Shown: positions 24,637 to 38,784, counted from the stretch's first letter. The stretch is DNA of 64,000 bases from Haematobia irritans (GCF_050003625.1 NC_134398.1:68766891-68830890); one strand, 5' to 3'. Numbers and translations are program-made. Notes: generated from the sequence alone by a model not told the origin.

Positions 24637-25569
24637 AAGGGTGATTCTTTTGAGGTTAGGATTTTCATGCATTAGTATTTGACAGATCACGTGGGATTTC
24701 AGACATGGTGTCAAAGAGAAAGATGCTCAGTATGCTTTGACATTTCATCATGAATAGACTTACGATCTGCCACAACGTCGAATTTTCAGTGAATGGGCCC
24801 TAGAAAAGTTGGCAGAAAATCCGCTTTTTTATCGACAAATTTTGTTCAGCGATGAGGCTCATTTCTGGTTGAATGGCTACGTAAATAAGCAAAATTGCCG
24901 CATTTGGAGTGAAGAGCAACCAGAAGCCGTTCAAGAACTGCCCATGCATCCCGAAAAATGCACTGTTTGGTGTGGTTTGTACGCTGGTGGAATCATTGGA
25001 CCGTATTTTTTCAAAGATGCTGTTGGACGCAACGTTACGGTGAATAGCGATCGCTATCGTTCGATGCTAACAAACTTTTTGTTGCCAAAAATGGAAGAAC
25101 TGAACTTGGTTGACATGTGGTTTCAACAAGATGGCGCTACATGCCACACAGCTCGCGATTTTATGGCCATTTTGAGGGAAAACTTCGGAGAACAATTCAT
25201 CTCAAGAAATGGACCGGTAAGTTGGCCACCAAGATCATGCGATTTGACGCCTTTAGACTATTTTTTGTGGGGCTACGTCAAGTCTAAAGTCTACAGAAAT
25301 AAGCCAGCAACTATTCCAGCTTTGGAAGACAACATTTCCGAAGAAATTCGGGCTATTCCGGCCGAAATGCTCGAAAAAGTTGCCCAAAATTGGACTTTCC
25401 GAATGGACCACCTAAGACGCAGCCGCGGTCAACATTTAAATGAAATTATCTTCAAAAAGTAAATGTCATGGACCAATCTAACGTTTCAAATAAAGAACCG
25501 ATGAGATTTTGCAAATTTTAGGCGTTTTTTAAAAAAAAAAAGTTATCAAGCTCTTAACAAATCACCCTT
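24637..25569 (+). mobile_element. DD41D (rosa-type) deletion derivative, copy B
   Basis: It has the same ends and TA duplication (24635-24636 and 25570-25571) as copy A at 9989-10922, in the opposite orientation and inserted in another transposon. The internal N-terminal deletion is the same as in copy A. Confidence 0.9.
24809..25462 (+). pseudogene. Truncated DD41D transposase, frameshifted
   Basis: The 217-codon frame carries the same catalytic domain as the gene at 10096-10809 (SDEAHFWLNG, QQDGATCHTA, TPLDYFLWG) with very few amino-acid changes (for example NSDRYRS in place of NGDRYRS). A base is missing near 24765-24775 relative to copy A, so the fused N-terminal start MNRLT runs out of frame. 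The listed start is an internal Met. Dead copy. Confidence 0.85.
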
Positions 25570-25831
25570 TATTTTATTTTGAAGAAAATGAATAAATTAT
25601 ACAAAATTCATAGAATTTTCGCTTTGACTTTCAATTTGAAGTGGGGATATCATTCATACAAATTTAGGTTGAAAAGTATTTGCAACGATGTTAAATTTGA
25701 ATTTGACTCGCATCGAAAATTGTTTAACAAATTATTGAGTAGCGATGCATTTCAATTTGAGGATAACACTTGAGATATTATTGCTAATGTGTTGAATTTC
25801 ACTGTTGAGGGTAATGTCTGTTTTTTGTTGA

Positions 25832-26195
25832 AGGCCGGTATGCACCTCTAGCGAAATTTTCGGTAGCAAAAATTTATTTAAGTCTACAACAAAAAAACAG
25901 GGCTGTGTACACAAAGTTTAAACCAGCTAATAGCTTTTAAAAATTGTTAATATATGTTCCAAATATTCCTCAAATAAATTGTTTATTATTTACAGACCTT
26001 TTAAAACTTTTACGCACACAATGATTGTAATAAATTAAATGTTTGCTGCCAAAATATGCTTTTGACAACCCTGTTATTTTCATTAGAGGTGCGTACCAGC
26101 TTACGAAATTGAACGCTACCGAAAATTTCGTTAGCATAAATAGCAATGCATTTCTTATGGGAATGAAATTTTTCGCTAGAGGTGCATACCGGCCT
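25832..26195. mobile_element. 364-bp AGGCCGGTATGC mini-element (Harbinger-like)
   Basis: Inverted ends AGGCCGGTATGCACCTCTAG and inverse, with TGA at 25829-25831 and 26196-26198. The empty site 'tttgttgagaacg' is present in copy 1 of the host element (near 6285) and confirms the insertion. Non-coding; the 82-codon minus frame at 25970 is part of the repeat. Confidence 0.88.
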
Positions 26196-26309
26196 TGAGA
26201 ACGCGATTTTCTCAACAATTTCTCAACTTGAATATTACCCTAATACTTTGAAAAAATGTTTGAAAAATTGTTGAAATTTAGCATTTTTCAAACGTTTGTG
26301 TTTATTGGG

Positions 26310-27302
26310 ATTGTTCCTTCCAGACAATAAGATTATCCGTACGACAGTGCTCTACAAAAAAAACTCTGATCTTGGCCACACTATAAGTAGTTTTCGAAGG
26401 TATAATCGATAATGCTGCTTGTTAATGGGATCGATAACATATTCATCGATATTTTACTTAAGTGCACCTTATAAGGGCGGATAAATCTTGCGACACAACA
26501 CGTTGTGGCGACAAATTGGTATAAATTCATGTTAGCCTGTTGCAGGGACGTGTTGGCATAAAATCAAAACAACTTTAGGGATGTTTTCTTTTTGCACTGA
26601 TATCAACTTTTGTATGAAAATCGTTACACTGGTGTTCTATCCAGAACAACTATCAGTGCAAGTCGCACCAGAGTCACCATTATATGCGATTTTTTAGTTG
26701 TCAAAATATGAGTTGGCAACTAAAGTAATACTCGGAAAGAAACACATCTCAAGTGAATGTCACATACAGAGAAGAAGAAGAAACGAACATGGAAAAATGG
26801 TAAAAAGTAAATAAACAAATACTAATTTGTTTGGATTTTGAGTTAAGGTGAGTATTAAGTTCGAGTTTAGCCGCTAAATTCGTCGTTTTTCACGATTACT
26901 TTCCTCTAATAATCCATTTTAAGGAATACAAACTTTGTGAAAATTTGCTTTGGGCTATTCTATGTATAATTTTATGCCTTTTTTTGCTTACGAAATCTGT
27001 ATTTCTATAGAAATTTTTTTAATTTTTTATTTCTTAGAAAATTTTATCAAACCAAAACTAACTTGTTGAATGCGCCATTTTTGGTGGGTTAGAAACTTGG
27101 ATGCCTACATAACACTACCGCCAACATCACACCAAAGGATAATTATAAATTAAAACCAAAATATTCCTGTAAAGTCTTGCGAAATCTAGTGGAACAAGAA
27201 ACTGCGCATCAATTTAATTAATTTATCTGCTTCATATTGAACTGTTTTATTAAAGTAACCGCGAAAATTTCAACTCGAAAAGCGAACATAGTAATTACCT
27301 TA
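26310..27302. other. Repeat relics, no gene
   Basis: About 26385-26510 resembles the block at 28640-28740 ('gataatgctgc', 'gggatcgataacat'). 27240-27302 ends 'gcgaacatagtaattacctTAA', like the right end of a mini-element. 27010-27050 carries the 'tttctatagaaattttttt' repeat type. No coding region seen. Confidence 0.5.
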
Positions 27303-28205
27303 AGGCCGGTACTCTGTTCGGTTTTCGCGTTGAAACTCCATACAAAACCAAAAAATGCGAAAAATTTGCGAAATTTTTTCCATTTGTGATACTTTGTTTT
27401 ATTCGAGTTGAAAAACTGACGTAAATCGATCAGTCAGTATTTTCATAACATGGCGCCATTTGCAATGTGAATTAAGAAATAATTTATTTATTAAACTGAT
27501 TTTTGTGAATTTATAATGCAAAAGTGGATCGGATTATTGTTTAAAAATGTAATCTGATCGATTGATAAAACAAAGTATAACATGGAGTTGTATTTCCGTA
27601 ATAAACTAGCAACCAACATCTAGCCGCTCGCTACTATATTGTAGAACATAAATAATGTAAAAAACATGAAATTTAAACACAAATATTAACAAAATAAAAG
27701 CTTTATTTGGTGAATTATATTTTATAATCGTTTCATTTGTACTGGGCATCGGGATAATAAACACAAAACAAAATGTTAACAAAAGGAGCACAGCAATTGA
27801 TGTTGCAAAACAAGCATTAGCACTTCAACCAACATGTATAGTACCGGGGAAGCAATGAATGGAATCACAAGAATTAATTGCTGTGTTCCAAAAAATAAAA
27901 TGCAGCATTGTAAAATTAGATTTTTTAAATCCAAAGTATTTGTAAAATTACTTCTGCTTCCGCTTCTTCTTTTTCAATTTAATTATTATGTATGCGTGTG
28001 TGTAAATCGAGCCACTAGTTGCCTATGTATATGTAATCATTTCGTGACATTTTACGATGTTGTCAATACATTTCGACGTAATAAACGCGAAAAAGTTCTA
28101 AAATTGCTGTTTTTTTCCTTTAAAATATATTGTCAACACTATCATTTTCAACGCGAAACAATGATTGAGGGTAACTTTTTCGCACCAACAAACAGAGTAC
28201 CGGCT
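27303..28205. mobile_element. AGGCCGGTACTC element, 903 bp, copy 1 (Harbinger-like)
   Basis: Ends AGGCCGGTACTCTGTT and AACAGAGTACCGGCT, with TTA at 27300-27302 and 28206-28208. A 873-bp copy in the opposite orientation lies at 56042-56914. The outermost 9 bp are shared with the AGGCCGGTATGC family, but the interiors are unrelated. The 126-codon frame at 27834-28214 is not kept in the other copy and is unlikely to be a gene. Non-autonomous by appearance. Confidence 0.88.
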
Positions 28206-28409
28206 TTAAAATGAGTTTCACGATATATATTAATTACTCATCGCCCATTTTAATCGAAAACAACAAAATACTACATATTTAATGGATATATTTTCACGCT
28301 AATCGCATGTTCTTCTTTCAATCGATGACGCTTGTTTTTTGATCAGCTGATACGACAACGACACGTAATTTTTTTTTCTGAATGTTACGACATGTTTACG
28401 TTGGGTAAT

Positions 28410-28789
28410 GCGCTTTACAGATTATCAGTTATTCCGGACGGAATGTCGGTGTTTGTAAAGAATTTTACAGTGTGTCGTGCAGTGTGAGGGTAAAACTTGA
28501 ACGAACACACAACAAATAGGCGAACCCCTGTCGTAGTGATTATCCGACCGTCTAAGGTCCGCTTTACAGTGTGTCGCAAAATCCTTGTTTACGACGATTT
28601 CGTGTCTAGTGCGAACGTAGTATAAGTTAAGTCCGAAGGCATACTCGATACTGCTGCATGTTTATGGGATCGATAACACATTTACCGATTATTTAGTCAT
28701 CGCCGACAAGTCGTATCGATCCGACACATTATAAGATTCTTTACAAACACCGACATTCCGTCCGGAATAACTGATAGTCTGTGATGCGC
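28410..28789. repeat. Inverted-repeat (fold-back) element, about 70-bp arms
   Basis: The left arm begins 'tgcgctttacagattatcag' and runs to about 28478; the right arm (about 28720-28789) is its inverse, ending 'gatagtctgtgatgcgc'. The arms include 'tccggacggaatgtcggtg'. The right part (28633-28789) is repeated in direct orientation at 31023-31195. Immediately after, 28790-28830 starts another copy of the same end. Non-coding. Confidence 0.75.
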
Positions 28790-29006
28790 TTTACAGACTA
28801 TCAGTTATTCCGGACGACAGTGCTCGTGTCTAAAGGTTGAATTACACACCATGCGTCAATCCGTGCGTTGATGGCAGGGTTGATTTTTTCTGTTGGCGGC
28901 ATACTATTCGAGCTTTAGATTTCAAAGAGATATTTCAACTCTTCAATCATCGGGCGTATTTAACGCATTGAACGCATGGTATGTAATTTTACCTTAACAT
29001 ATCCCA

Positions 29007-31008
29007 TCCCAATAAACACAGGATGAGCGTTTTTCAAATGGAACACCTCTTCAGTTTGAAGGCCGGTATGCACCTCTAGCGAAATTTTCGGTAGCAAAAA
29101 TTTATTTAAGTCTACAACAAAAAAACAGGGCTGTGTACACAAATTTTAAACCAGCTAATCGCTTTTAAAAATTTTTAATATATGTTCCAAATATTCCAAA
29201 AATAAATTGTTTATTATTTACAGACCTTTTAAAACTTTTACGCACACAATGATTGTAATAAATTAGATGTTTGCTGCCAAAATATGCTTTTGACAACCCT
29301 GCTATTTTCATTAGAGGTGCGTACCAGCTTACGAAATTGAACGCTACCGAAAATTTCGTTAGCATAAATAGCAATGCATTTCTTATGGGAATGAAATTTT
29401 TCGCTAGAGGTGCATACCGGCCTTGAGGGTAAATATAATTTTCAACATAAATTCAACTTGACTTGAAAAAGCTCATCTTCAATAAATCTTCAAGTTGTTT
29501 GCGAATTACAACCAATTTGGCAAAATGTTGACGAAAACTTTGAAAATGTGTTGAAGATGATTGGAGAAAACTTTGACAAAACACTACCCTGAAATGCAAC
29601 GAAAAAAACCACATGGTTTTCAATACTACTTTGGACAACAAAGTTCGTGGAAGAAATACAAAAATGTGGAAATTTTTTAATAATCAATTGAAATTGCTTA
29701 TAATAATTGGTAAGTAAAACTAAAACACGAAATGAAAACTTTAAGGAAGTCAAATATTTGGATGCTGATTCTTGGACACATAAGAAGCTGGCCGATGAAC
29801 AATGGTAGTGGCTTATCGAGAAGAGAAAGTCTACATAAATCAAAGTGCAACCAAAAAAACTTGGTATTTATGCTTTTCCATATCAACAACTACTGGATGA
29901 TAATTCGCATCACATCGATAGTTTAATTTACATCGCATCATCGGTTTAATTTGCTATTTTGTGAATTGAAATTGCTGGAAATTTATTCCAATTATCTGGT
30001 CATCAAGTTCCTGAAAATTGCCAGTATTTTAATAGCAACAATTTTGTTACACCAACGTTCTTGAGGAAATCACGAAGTACGTGGTCAGTTGGAAGAAATA
30101 CAAATTGGTAAGTCAAAATAAAAAGTGAAATGAAAACATAATGGAAATCACAAAACTCGATTTTTTTGCAGAAAACTAAAATCATTGGATGGTATATTCT
30201 TGGAAGATGTTGGCCGATGAAAAACCAATGAAGGAAACAACAAAGAAAAGTTTTCAGAAAACTTACAAAGTGCAACCAATTAAAACAAAGTGCAACAATT
30301 CCTATATCAAGAACTTCTGGATGAAAATGTGCATTACATCAATTTACATCCCGTCATCAGGTTGATATTTTGTGATTTCCTCTTGCTGGAATCTATTCTA
30401 ACACACAAGCCAGCAAGTTCCTCGATAGTAATTATTTCAAATTGCCAGCATATTAATTAAAAGTTATTTGACACCAACATTATGGAGGAAATGGAATTAT
30501 ACATGTAAAAATGTTTAAGATATTTTAAGTTGTATTCATAGTTTTATTTATTAATACGTTTAATAATATAATTACATTTTGATTGGTATTATATTATTAT
30601 TTTTATATATTATTAATGTTATTTTTCAGATTATTATATTTGTTAACGAAAAAAATCATAAAATTTACAAAATCCCTAGAAATTTAGTATTGACTTTCAG
30701 TTAGAACTAGGATTGACTTTCATACAAATTGTGGTGTGAAAGTATTCGCAACAATGCTAATTTTTTATTTTTCTCACGTTGAAAACTGTTTGAGAAATTA
30801 TTGAGTAGCGATGCATCTCAATTTGAGGATTCCAATTGAGAAATTATTGCTATTGTGTTGAATTTTACTGTTGAGGGTAATGTCTGTTTTTTGTTGAGAA
30901 CGCGATTTTCTCAACAATTTCTCAACTTGAATATGACCCTAATCCTTTGAAAAAATGTTTGAAAAATTATTGAATTTTAGTATTTTTCAAACGTTTGTGT
31001 TTATTGGG
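29007..31008 (+). mobile_element. CCCAATAAACACA-ended DNA element, copy 3
   Basis: It has the same 13-bp ends, flanked by AT on both sides. Without the nested 364-bp element it is about 1.64 kb, longer and more diverged than copies 1 and 2. It keeps more of the internal modules, with 'ggtaagt' blocks (29709, 30109) and a 'ttttttgcagaaaactaaaat' block (30164). The 64-codon frame of the other copies is broken here (30650-30830). Confidence 0.85.
29060..29423. mobile_element. 364-bp AGGCCGGTATGC mini-element, third site
   Basis: Ends and TGA duplication as in the copy at 25832, here at the 'cagtttgagggtaa' site of its host. This is the same host position at which the palindromic dimer sits in copy 2, so the site was hit in both, or was inherited with later rearrangement. 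Confidence 0.88.
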
Positions 31009-32150
31009 ATATATTGTGCACATTATCAGTTAAGTCCGAAGTCATAATCGATACTGCTGCATGTTTATGGGATCGATAACATATTTACCGATTATTTAGT
31101 CATCGCCGACAAGTCGTATCGATCCGACACACTGTAAGATTCTTTACAAACACCGACATTCCGTCCGGAATAACTGATAATCTGTAAAGCGCATAAAGAG
31201 CAATGCTGCTCAAAATTAAATTTCGTATTTTCGGTGTTTTGGTCACAATTTTTGTTCAAATATGAACTTTTAATATATTAATTTATTTATAAATCCTCTG
31301 GTGCATCATAAACATTCTAATTTTGTGTAAAAAACTACAAAAAAAGGAAAACGAAATAATATGTAAGCGTGCTCTTATTTTCTTCGTTTATTCTTAATCT
31401 TCTGAACTGTCAAACATAGTTTAACACCCATGGCTCATCTATATGTAATCTATTGTCTATGGTTTATTCTTAATCTTCGGAACTGTCATACATCGTTTGA
31501 CACCGATGGATCATCTATCTATGTTCTATAATCTACTACCTGGCACTACCTGTTATTTATATTGAGGCTTAACAATTTAATCATCCTTGATATACTGTCA
31601 AAAAATGTGTGAATGTCACAGTAAAACAACTAACAAAAGAAAACAAAACAAGGAAAAAATATTTTGTTTCAAACCTCGAACATCTTCAGATGTATATTAA
31701 TTTGTCAGTCCAGCAAACTGAGAAAAATACATAATATACTATTAAAAAATTGTGGTTTCAAGTTAAGTTAGAAATACAAAGTGGAAAATTAGAGCGTCTA
31801 TGAATTGGCACAGCAATTGATTTTGTCCGTTTTGCTGCATCAGAAAAGAGAATCGCAATGTATACAGAAATTTCTTCAAATTAAAGAAAAAAAATTACGA
31901 GGAGGTAAATGCTGGTCATAGATTTTACTGAGTTTGCAAAAATTTTTACCAAATTAATTTTTCTGAACTGCTCTTCTTAACTCATTGATGGAAAGTTGTG
32001 GGTGAATGTTGTGCGTGTATACATATCATATACGTGGGTCATTGTTCGTGGTGTTTAATAGTAGTTGTGTTGCTGGATGGAAGCAACAATTGAGACAATT
32101 AACGCTATCATAAACTAATTGCAAATACTTTCCATTTTTCTTGCGATTTG
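31009..32150. other. Upstream region of the plus-strand gene
   Basis: 31023-31195 is a direct repeat of 28633-28789. Around 31383-31530 a unit of about 75 bp ('attcttaatcttc', then 'aactgtca', then 'catctat') is duplicated in tandem. The sequence up to 32150 probably contains the promoter and a 5'UTR exon of the gene at 32280: 'gcgatttg' is followed by the donor GTAAGT at 32151. I could not place a TATA or Inr motif with confidence. Confidence 0.45.
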
Positions 32151-32279
32151 GTAAGTTTATCATGTGTGAAGATGTATAATTATCGAACATATTGAAAAAG
32201 TAATCAAATATTTCTCATTCTAGCAGATCAATTGGAAAAGAGAAAAGGTATACCAGAAGTTCTTCTTAGCGAGCTTAAT

Positions 32280-33138
32280 ATGGACAATAATGTCGAAGAA
32301 ATTATTAATACAAATGCTGATGATAGTGATAACGACGAAGTTACCGATTTTTTGAATTCTAACTGTCTTCACAATACTGAGATTTTAGCCAACTATAAAA
32401 ATACAACTCCACTACCCTGTGCTCTTGACACTAGCACTACACTTTCGGGAAATGAAGCTGGCTCTGAAAACGGCCGATCGGAAGTAATTGCAAACAACGT
32501 AGTAAGAGCAATCACAGAAGAAAGTGAAAACTACTGTATACCAGTTATAAACACTCCAAATCCTGTAGCTGTTCCTACCTCGAAACCTATTTCTAATATA
32601 AATAGCTCTAACAATAATAACGTCAATCCAATAAATTTTTCAAGTTTACGGCAAAACGACAATAACATGATTCCGACTATAAATGTAACACCCCATAGCC
32701 CTGCCAATGTATCCAAATACAATAACATTTTTGAAGACACATTGAGTCAATTACAAAATATACGAGAAAGTGTTGTTCAAATGAAAAACTCCTCTTCATC
32801 CCATATGAGTGACAATCTTACCAATTATGGGCTTGTTAATTCTACTATTTTAAGTGCGTCTTTGCCTGATCTGTCGGGAGCAAACAATGGTGTGTCAGGA
32901 GCAGCGGGCACAGTTCCTTATGGACATATATCATCGCACTTTGTCATATGGTCGCCCCAACAAAATCAATATTTACTGAATGCAGACCGACGTAAATCCT
33001 GGACAGGTATTGATGATTTAACAGCTGGTGGCGATTGTACAAACAAAAGTGTCAGTTTGTCAAGCTTGGATAGTGAAGAGCAAGAAACAATAAGAGTTAC
33101 CGAGCAGAGAAGAAGATCTGCTAGAAATAGTACAGGTG
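32280..33138 (+). CDS. Unrecognised Ser/Asn-rich protein, first coding exon (partial gene)
   Basis: A long open exon begins after a polypyrimidine tract and AG acceptor at 32223 or 32226, and ends at a strong donor (GGTG then GTAAGT, 33139). The first ATG in frame is at 32280 (MDNNVEEIIN); the triplets before it have no ATG, so a 5'UTR intron (32151 to about 32226) is inferred. The 286 complete codons give an acidic N-terminus (NADDSDNDEVTDF), a Ser/Asn-rich disordered stretch with a short NNNN run, then a more conserved-looking end: WSPQQNQYLLNADRRKSW, SLSSLDSEEQE, EQRRRSARNSTGG. Basic RRRS and RRKSW sites look phosphorylatable. Codon use is unlike the transposons around it. No domain recognised; later exons must lie right of 33139, possibly beyond the window. 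It could be the disordered N-terminus of a signalling or trafficking protein. Confidence 0.7.
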
Positions 33139-33173
33139 GTAAGTACTGCATTCTAATGCATTTTAGATATATA

Positions 33174-33360
33174 TATTTTTTAATTTTGTGTAGTAAAAGT
33201 CCTAAAATTTTCATACGGATAAATTGCCACTCCGTAAACTTCGAGTGCTAGTACAAATTTTCCATTTAGCAAAAAATAACAAGCACTGAAAGATGGCATT
33301 TTTTTAATTTTGTGTAGTAAAAGTCCTAAAGTTTTCAAACGGAAAAATTGCCGATTCACC
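33174..33360. repeat. Short direct duplication in the intron
   Basis: About 60 bp beginning 'ttttttaattttgtgtagta' (33176-33237) recurs at 33301-33357 with a few changes. Non-coding. Confidence 0.7.
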
Positions 33361-33410
33361 GTATGATGCTAAATGACATACTTCTTTTTTGGGTTACGTA
33401 TACCACTCCA

Positions 33411-33520
33411 GACTGAAGTATTTATTCGTGAGATACCGCCCCAAATGCTGGAAAGAGTATACCAGAATTAGAAAATTAGACTAAGCGGTCATTTGCATGA
33501 AATAATCTTTAAAAATTAAT
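33411..33520 (+). pseudogene. Relic of a DD41D transposase C-terminus
   Basis: Read in one frame with one stop, the sequence gives REIPPQMLERVYQN followed by GHLHEIIFKN, which aligns with the C-terminus of the intact gene at 10096 (EIRAIPAEMLEKVAQN then GQHLNEIIFKK). It is an older, much more diverged relative. No ends visible. Confidence 0.65.
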
Positions 33521-33524
33521 TTAT

Positions 33525-35725
<2,201 letters not shown>

Positions 35726-35813
35726 CAAATAAACGTTTACCCCCGCACTTTAGAGCAGAGCTTCCCAACCTAATTTGCTTCGCGCCCCCTCAAAAAAATA
35801 TATCAATTTCGTT

Positions 35814-36999
35814 CGCTGGGTATAAGAATTTACTACTGAACAAGAAAAATTTATTCACTGATAACAAAGCATTCGTAAAAATAAACAAAAATCGAACTAC
35901 AACCAAGTTTCCTCAAATTTAGTAAAATTTCTCATAAAAAACGATAATTCTGGTTTCCTTTATTATAGAAAGCTTATCATACATACGAATAACACTTAGC
36001 AAGAAAAGTATTTTAGTTCATTCCAACTAAGAAGTATTCAATCCTTTCAAAACTTAAGGAAACACTTGTTAGAATATAGGAAATTTTCCTATATTTCTTT
36101 TATCTACCTGTAATTGATACCTGTCATCGATGTAATCGATATGTTTGCGCGTGGGTTGTTTTTTAGGTGGAATCGCGTTGTTATGGTATACGGAGAGATT
36201 GTTAAAAATAATATAATAAATAACAAATAAAATATTTGTTATTTTCAATTAGTGAGAAAATTTGTTTTTTCAAAATTATTGAACATAAATAACAAACAAT
36301 AAGTCTATCAATGTTCGTGATGGTGTATAAAAAAGAAAATACCAACAGAATAACCACCCCTTCATTCGTTTTCAGTTTGGAATCTTCAATTAACAGGTAA
36401 CTTTCATACAGTGACGCTAACCTTTGGTGAAAAAATTGGTTTATGATTTGTTATATTTGTAGGTATTGAAATTGTAAAAGGACAAAATCGTTACGCAGCA
36501 TCTTATTAAAAGTGAAAGGAACAAGAAGAAGAAAAGCAGTTGGTAACATTACATGGAAATTGGAAATAGTGGAATAATAAACTAATATTTCAAGGCCACT
36601 CGTTGATTCTTAATAAATATATCTAATATATTAATAAAACATGTATTTTATTGAGGAAAAATTGCCTATATAAATAAATAAAACTGTATTTAAAAACGAA
36701 AGTAAGCAGTTCTAATTTTGAAGTAAAAGGTTTACCACACATATGTAAGATTTGTCCAAATGAATGAAAAAAGCTCAATAAAATCATTCCATACATGAAT
36801 TCAATTCAATTAAATTTTTTCTTTCTGTCCTATAGTGGTACATAAATATAGGAAAATGTTAACTAATATATGGAATGCATTCTACCTAATTTCTACGAAA
36901 ATCACACTGTTCCAACAAATAAAAATGTCTTTGGCGCTATACGAAGTTCAACTTTCTTCACAATGAGTTCATTTTAACTTAAAGAAGTGGTTACTTTTT
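35814..36999. mobile_element. CACCCAG-family MITE, copy 2 (inverted, truncated ends)
   Basis: This region is collinear with the reverse complement of 8110-11060 but lacks both insertions found there. Shared blocks include 'ctgggtataagaatttacta' at the left and 'ctttggcgctatacgaagtt' at the right. The terminal 19-bp repeats themselves are not preserved. It gives the empty-site sequences used to define the insertions in copy 1. Confidence 0.8.
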
Positions 37000-37009
37000 T
37001 ACAGTTTAT

Positions 37010-38635
37010 GCATAAACTGTCTTCTGAATACTTCCGTGCCACAACACACTGCCAAACCCCAATGGTTAGAAAACGAGTGGTTCACTGAATCTATAGAAAA
37101 ATGGATAGCTCAAAGGGATCAAGCATATAAACGCTGGAAAAGATTTAAGTCTCCTGATGAGTTGAACGACTATTTTTTAAATTTGCCCACTGGTAATAAC
37201 AGAAATCTCTTGAACACTTCCACGATTCAGTTAAATGCACCAAATTTTCCTGCCGGATCTGATTTCGAATTCTCTTGTATACAACCAAACGATGTCAAAT
37301 GCAATTGGAATTGACTGCATTCACCCTAAATTTATTAAAATATGTTTACCTGCACTTCTGCCTTACATAACGCATGTCTTCAACAAAATTATAATTACTA
37401 GTAACTTTCCAACTTGCTGGAAGCATGCTAAAATTGTACTAATTCCCAAGTCAAAAGGGGTACTGAATATCGTCCGATTTCTATCTATTTGTCAAAAGCG
37501 TTTGAACGCATTCTGTATGAACATATGTCACAACACATCGATAGCATAAACTCTTGTTCCAAAACCAAATGGGATTTAGGTCTAAATACAGCTGCACGAC
37601 TGCATTGATTGATGTTGCAGATAATATTCGATCATCAATTGACGACAGATTGGTCACATGTCGAACTTTATTGGACCACTCTAAAGCATTCGACTGTGTG
37701 AACCATGGCTTACTATTTTCCAAGTTGAGATACAATTTCAATTTTTCTATTACTGCGGCCAACTTAATCTTGACATACTTACGGAACCGAATACAGTATG
37801 TACTGGTTAACAACATAACATCCAAACCCCTAGAAGCCCAAAGTGGTGTAACTCAAGGTTCAATCTTAGGCCCATTACTGTTTTGTATATATATTAATGA
37901 TTTTCTGAACTGCCTAAAGTTTTCAAACATTCACCTAACCTATCCTAACCATGGACAAGAGATAATAGACTTCACATTAACCCTAGTAAATCGGAATTCA
38001 TGATTGTGTCTAAAAGAACAATATAACCATCTATTGAATATTCTGTGAAAATTGGTAGTGAAAACATCAAACACGTTACGAAGTCTAAAAATATGGGTAT
38101 AATTTTTAATGAAAATTTGACATGGAATGATCATATTTGCTCCACATCTGGGAAAGTTTTTGGGATGTTACGTACATTATATCAAACTCAATACTGCACA
38201 ACTCAACATATAAGATAACTACTGTCAAAATTATACTTGATGTCGATCCTCTTATATGGTTGTGAAGTTTTTTCCTCCTGGGCCGCTAGAAGCAGATCCC
38301 GCCTTGAGTCTGTCTACAATGAGGTTAAGCGATATGTTTATGGCCTTAAACGCTATGAAAGTTGCTCGTCCTTTTCAAGAAAGCTATATGGAGTCGAATT
38401 TAAATAACTGATGTACATACGAATTCTCATACTCTTGCATAAAATTATCTATACCAAAACATCTACATACCTTTATGAGAAATTAAGATTCGGAAGGACT
38501 AACCGGAGAATCCTCCTAATACCTCAACTTCTAATTTCAGAATAGCCCACATCAAATCACACACTGCAATCAAAAGATTATTATATCATATTGTGTGTGG
38601 AACTTCGAACAAATAAAATTGAAAATTGAAATTTT
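37010..38635 (+). pseudogene. CR1-like LINE ORF2 relic
   Basis: Frames at 37036, 37235 and 37554 together give the region before and through the reverse transcriptase: RDQAYKRWKRFKSP, DCIHPKFIKICLPALLPY, LLDHSKAFDCVNHGLL, GVTQGSILGPLLFCIYIND. From there an internal deletion removes the YADD segment, and the thumb follows in scattered frames to about 38600 (for example a YGCEVF-like string near 38255). Several frameshifts and stops. It is the same family as 44228-49892 but much older. Confidence 0.82.
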
Positions 38636-38784
38636 ACCTTTTTGCTTTAAACCAGAACCAAACTGGTTCTTGCTAAAACATGTCCCATCTAGAAACTAGT
38701 GGTGGAGCAACAACCTTATTCATTCCCATTTTAAATGTATCACAATAGGTAATAATTTTAAATGAAATGAAATAAATGTGCTAC

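Larger units (their letters stand above)
22747..26309 (+). mobile_element. CCCAATAAACACA-ended DNA element, copy 2, with nested insertions
   Basis: It has the same 13-bp ends as copy 1, with AT flanking on both sides ('agctat' before, 'attgtt' after). Removing the nested elements (22799-23620, 24637-25569, 25832-26195 and their duplications) leaves about 1.44 kb, collinear with copy 1 and highly similar. The 64-codon frame of copy 1 is kept at 25579-25773 with scattered substitutions. It lies just upstream of TM9SF4, about 180 bp from its start codon, so it may sit in or near that promoter. Confidence 0.88.

Noticed and set aside
27834..28214. 126-codon protein with a Cys/Val-rich hydrophobic stretch
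   Set aside because: It lies in a mini-element and the frame is not kept in the related copy at 56042-56914.
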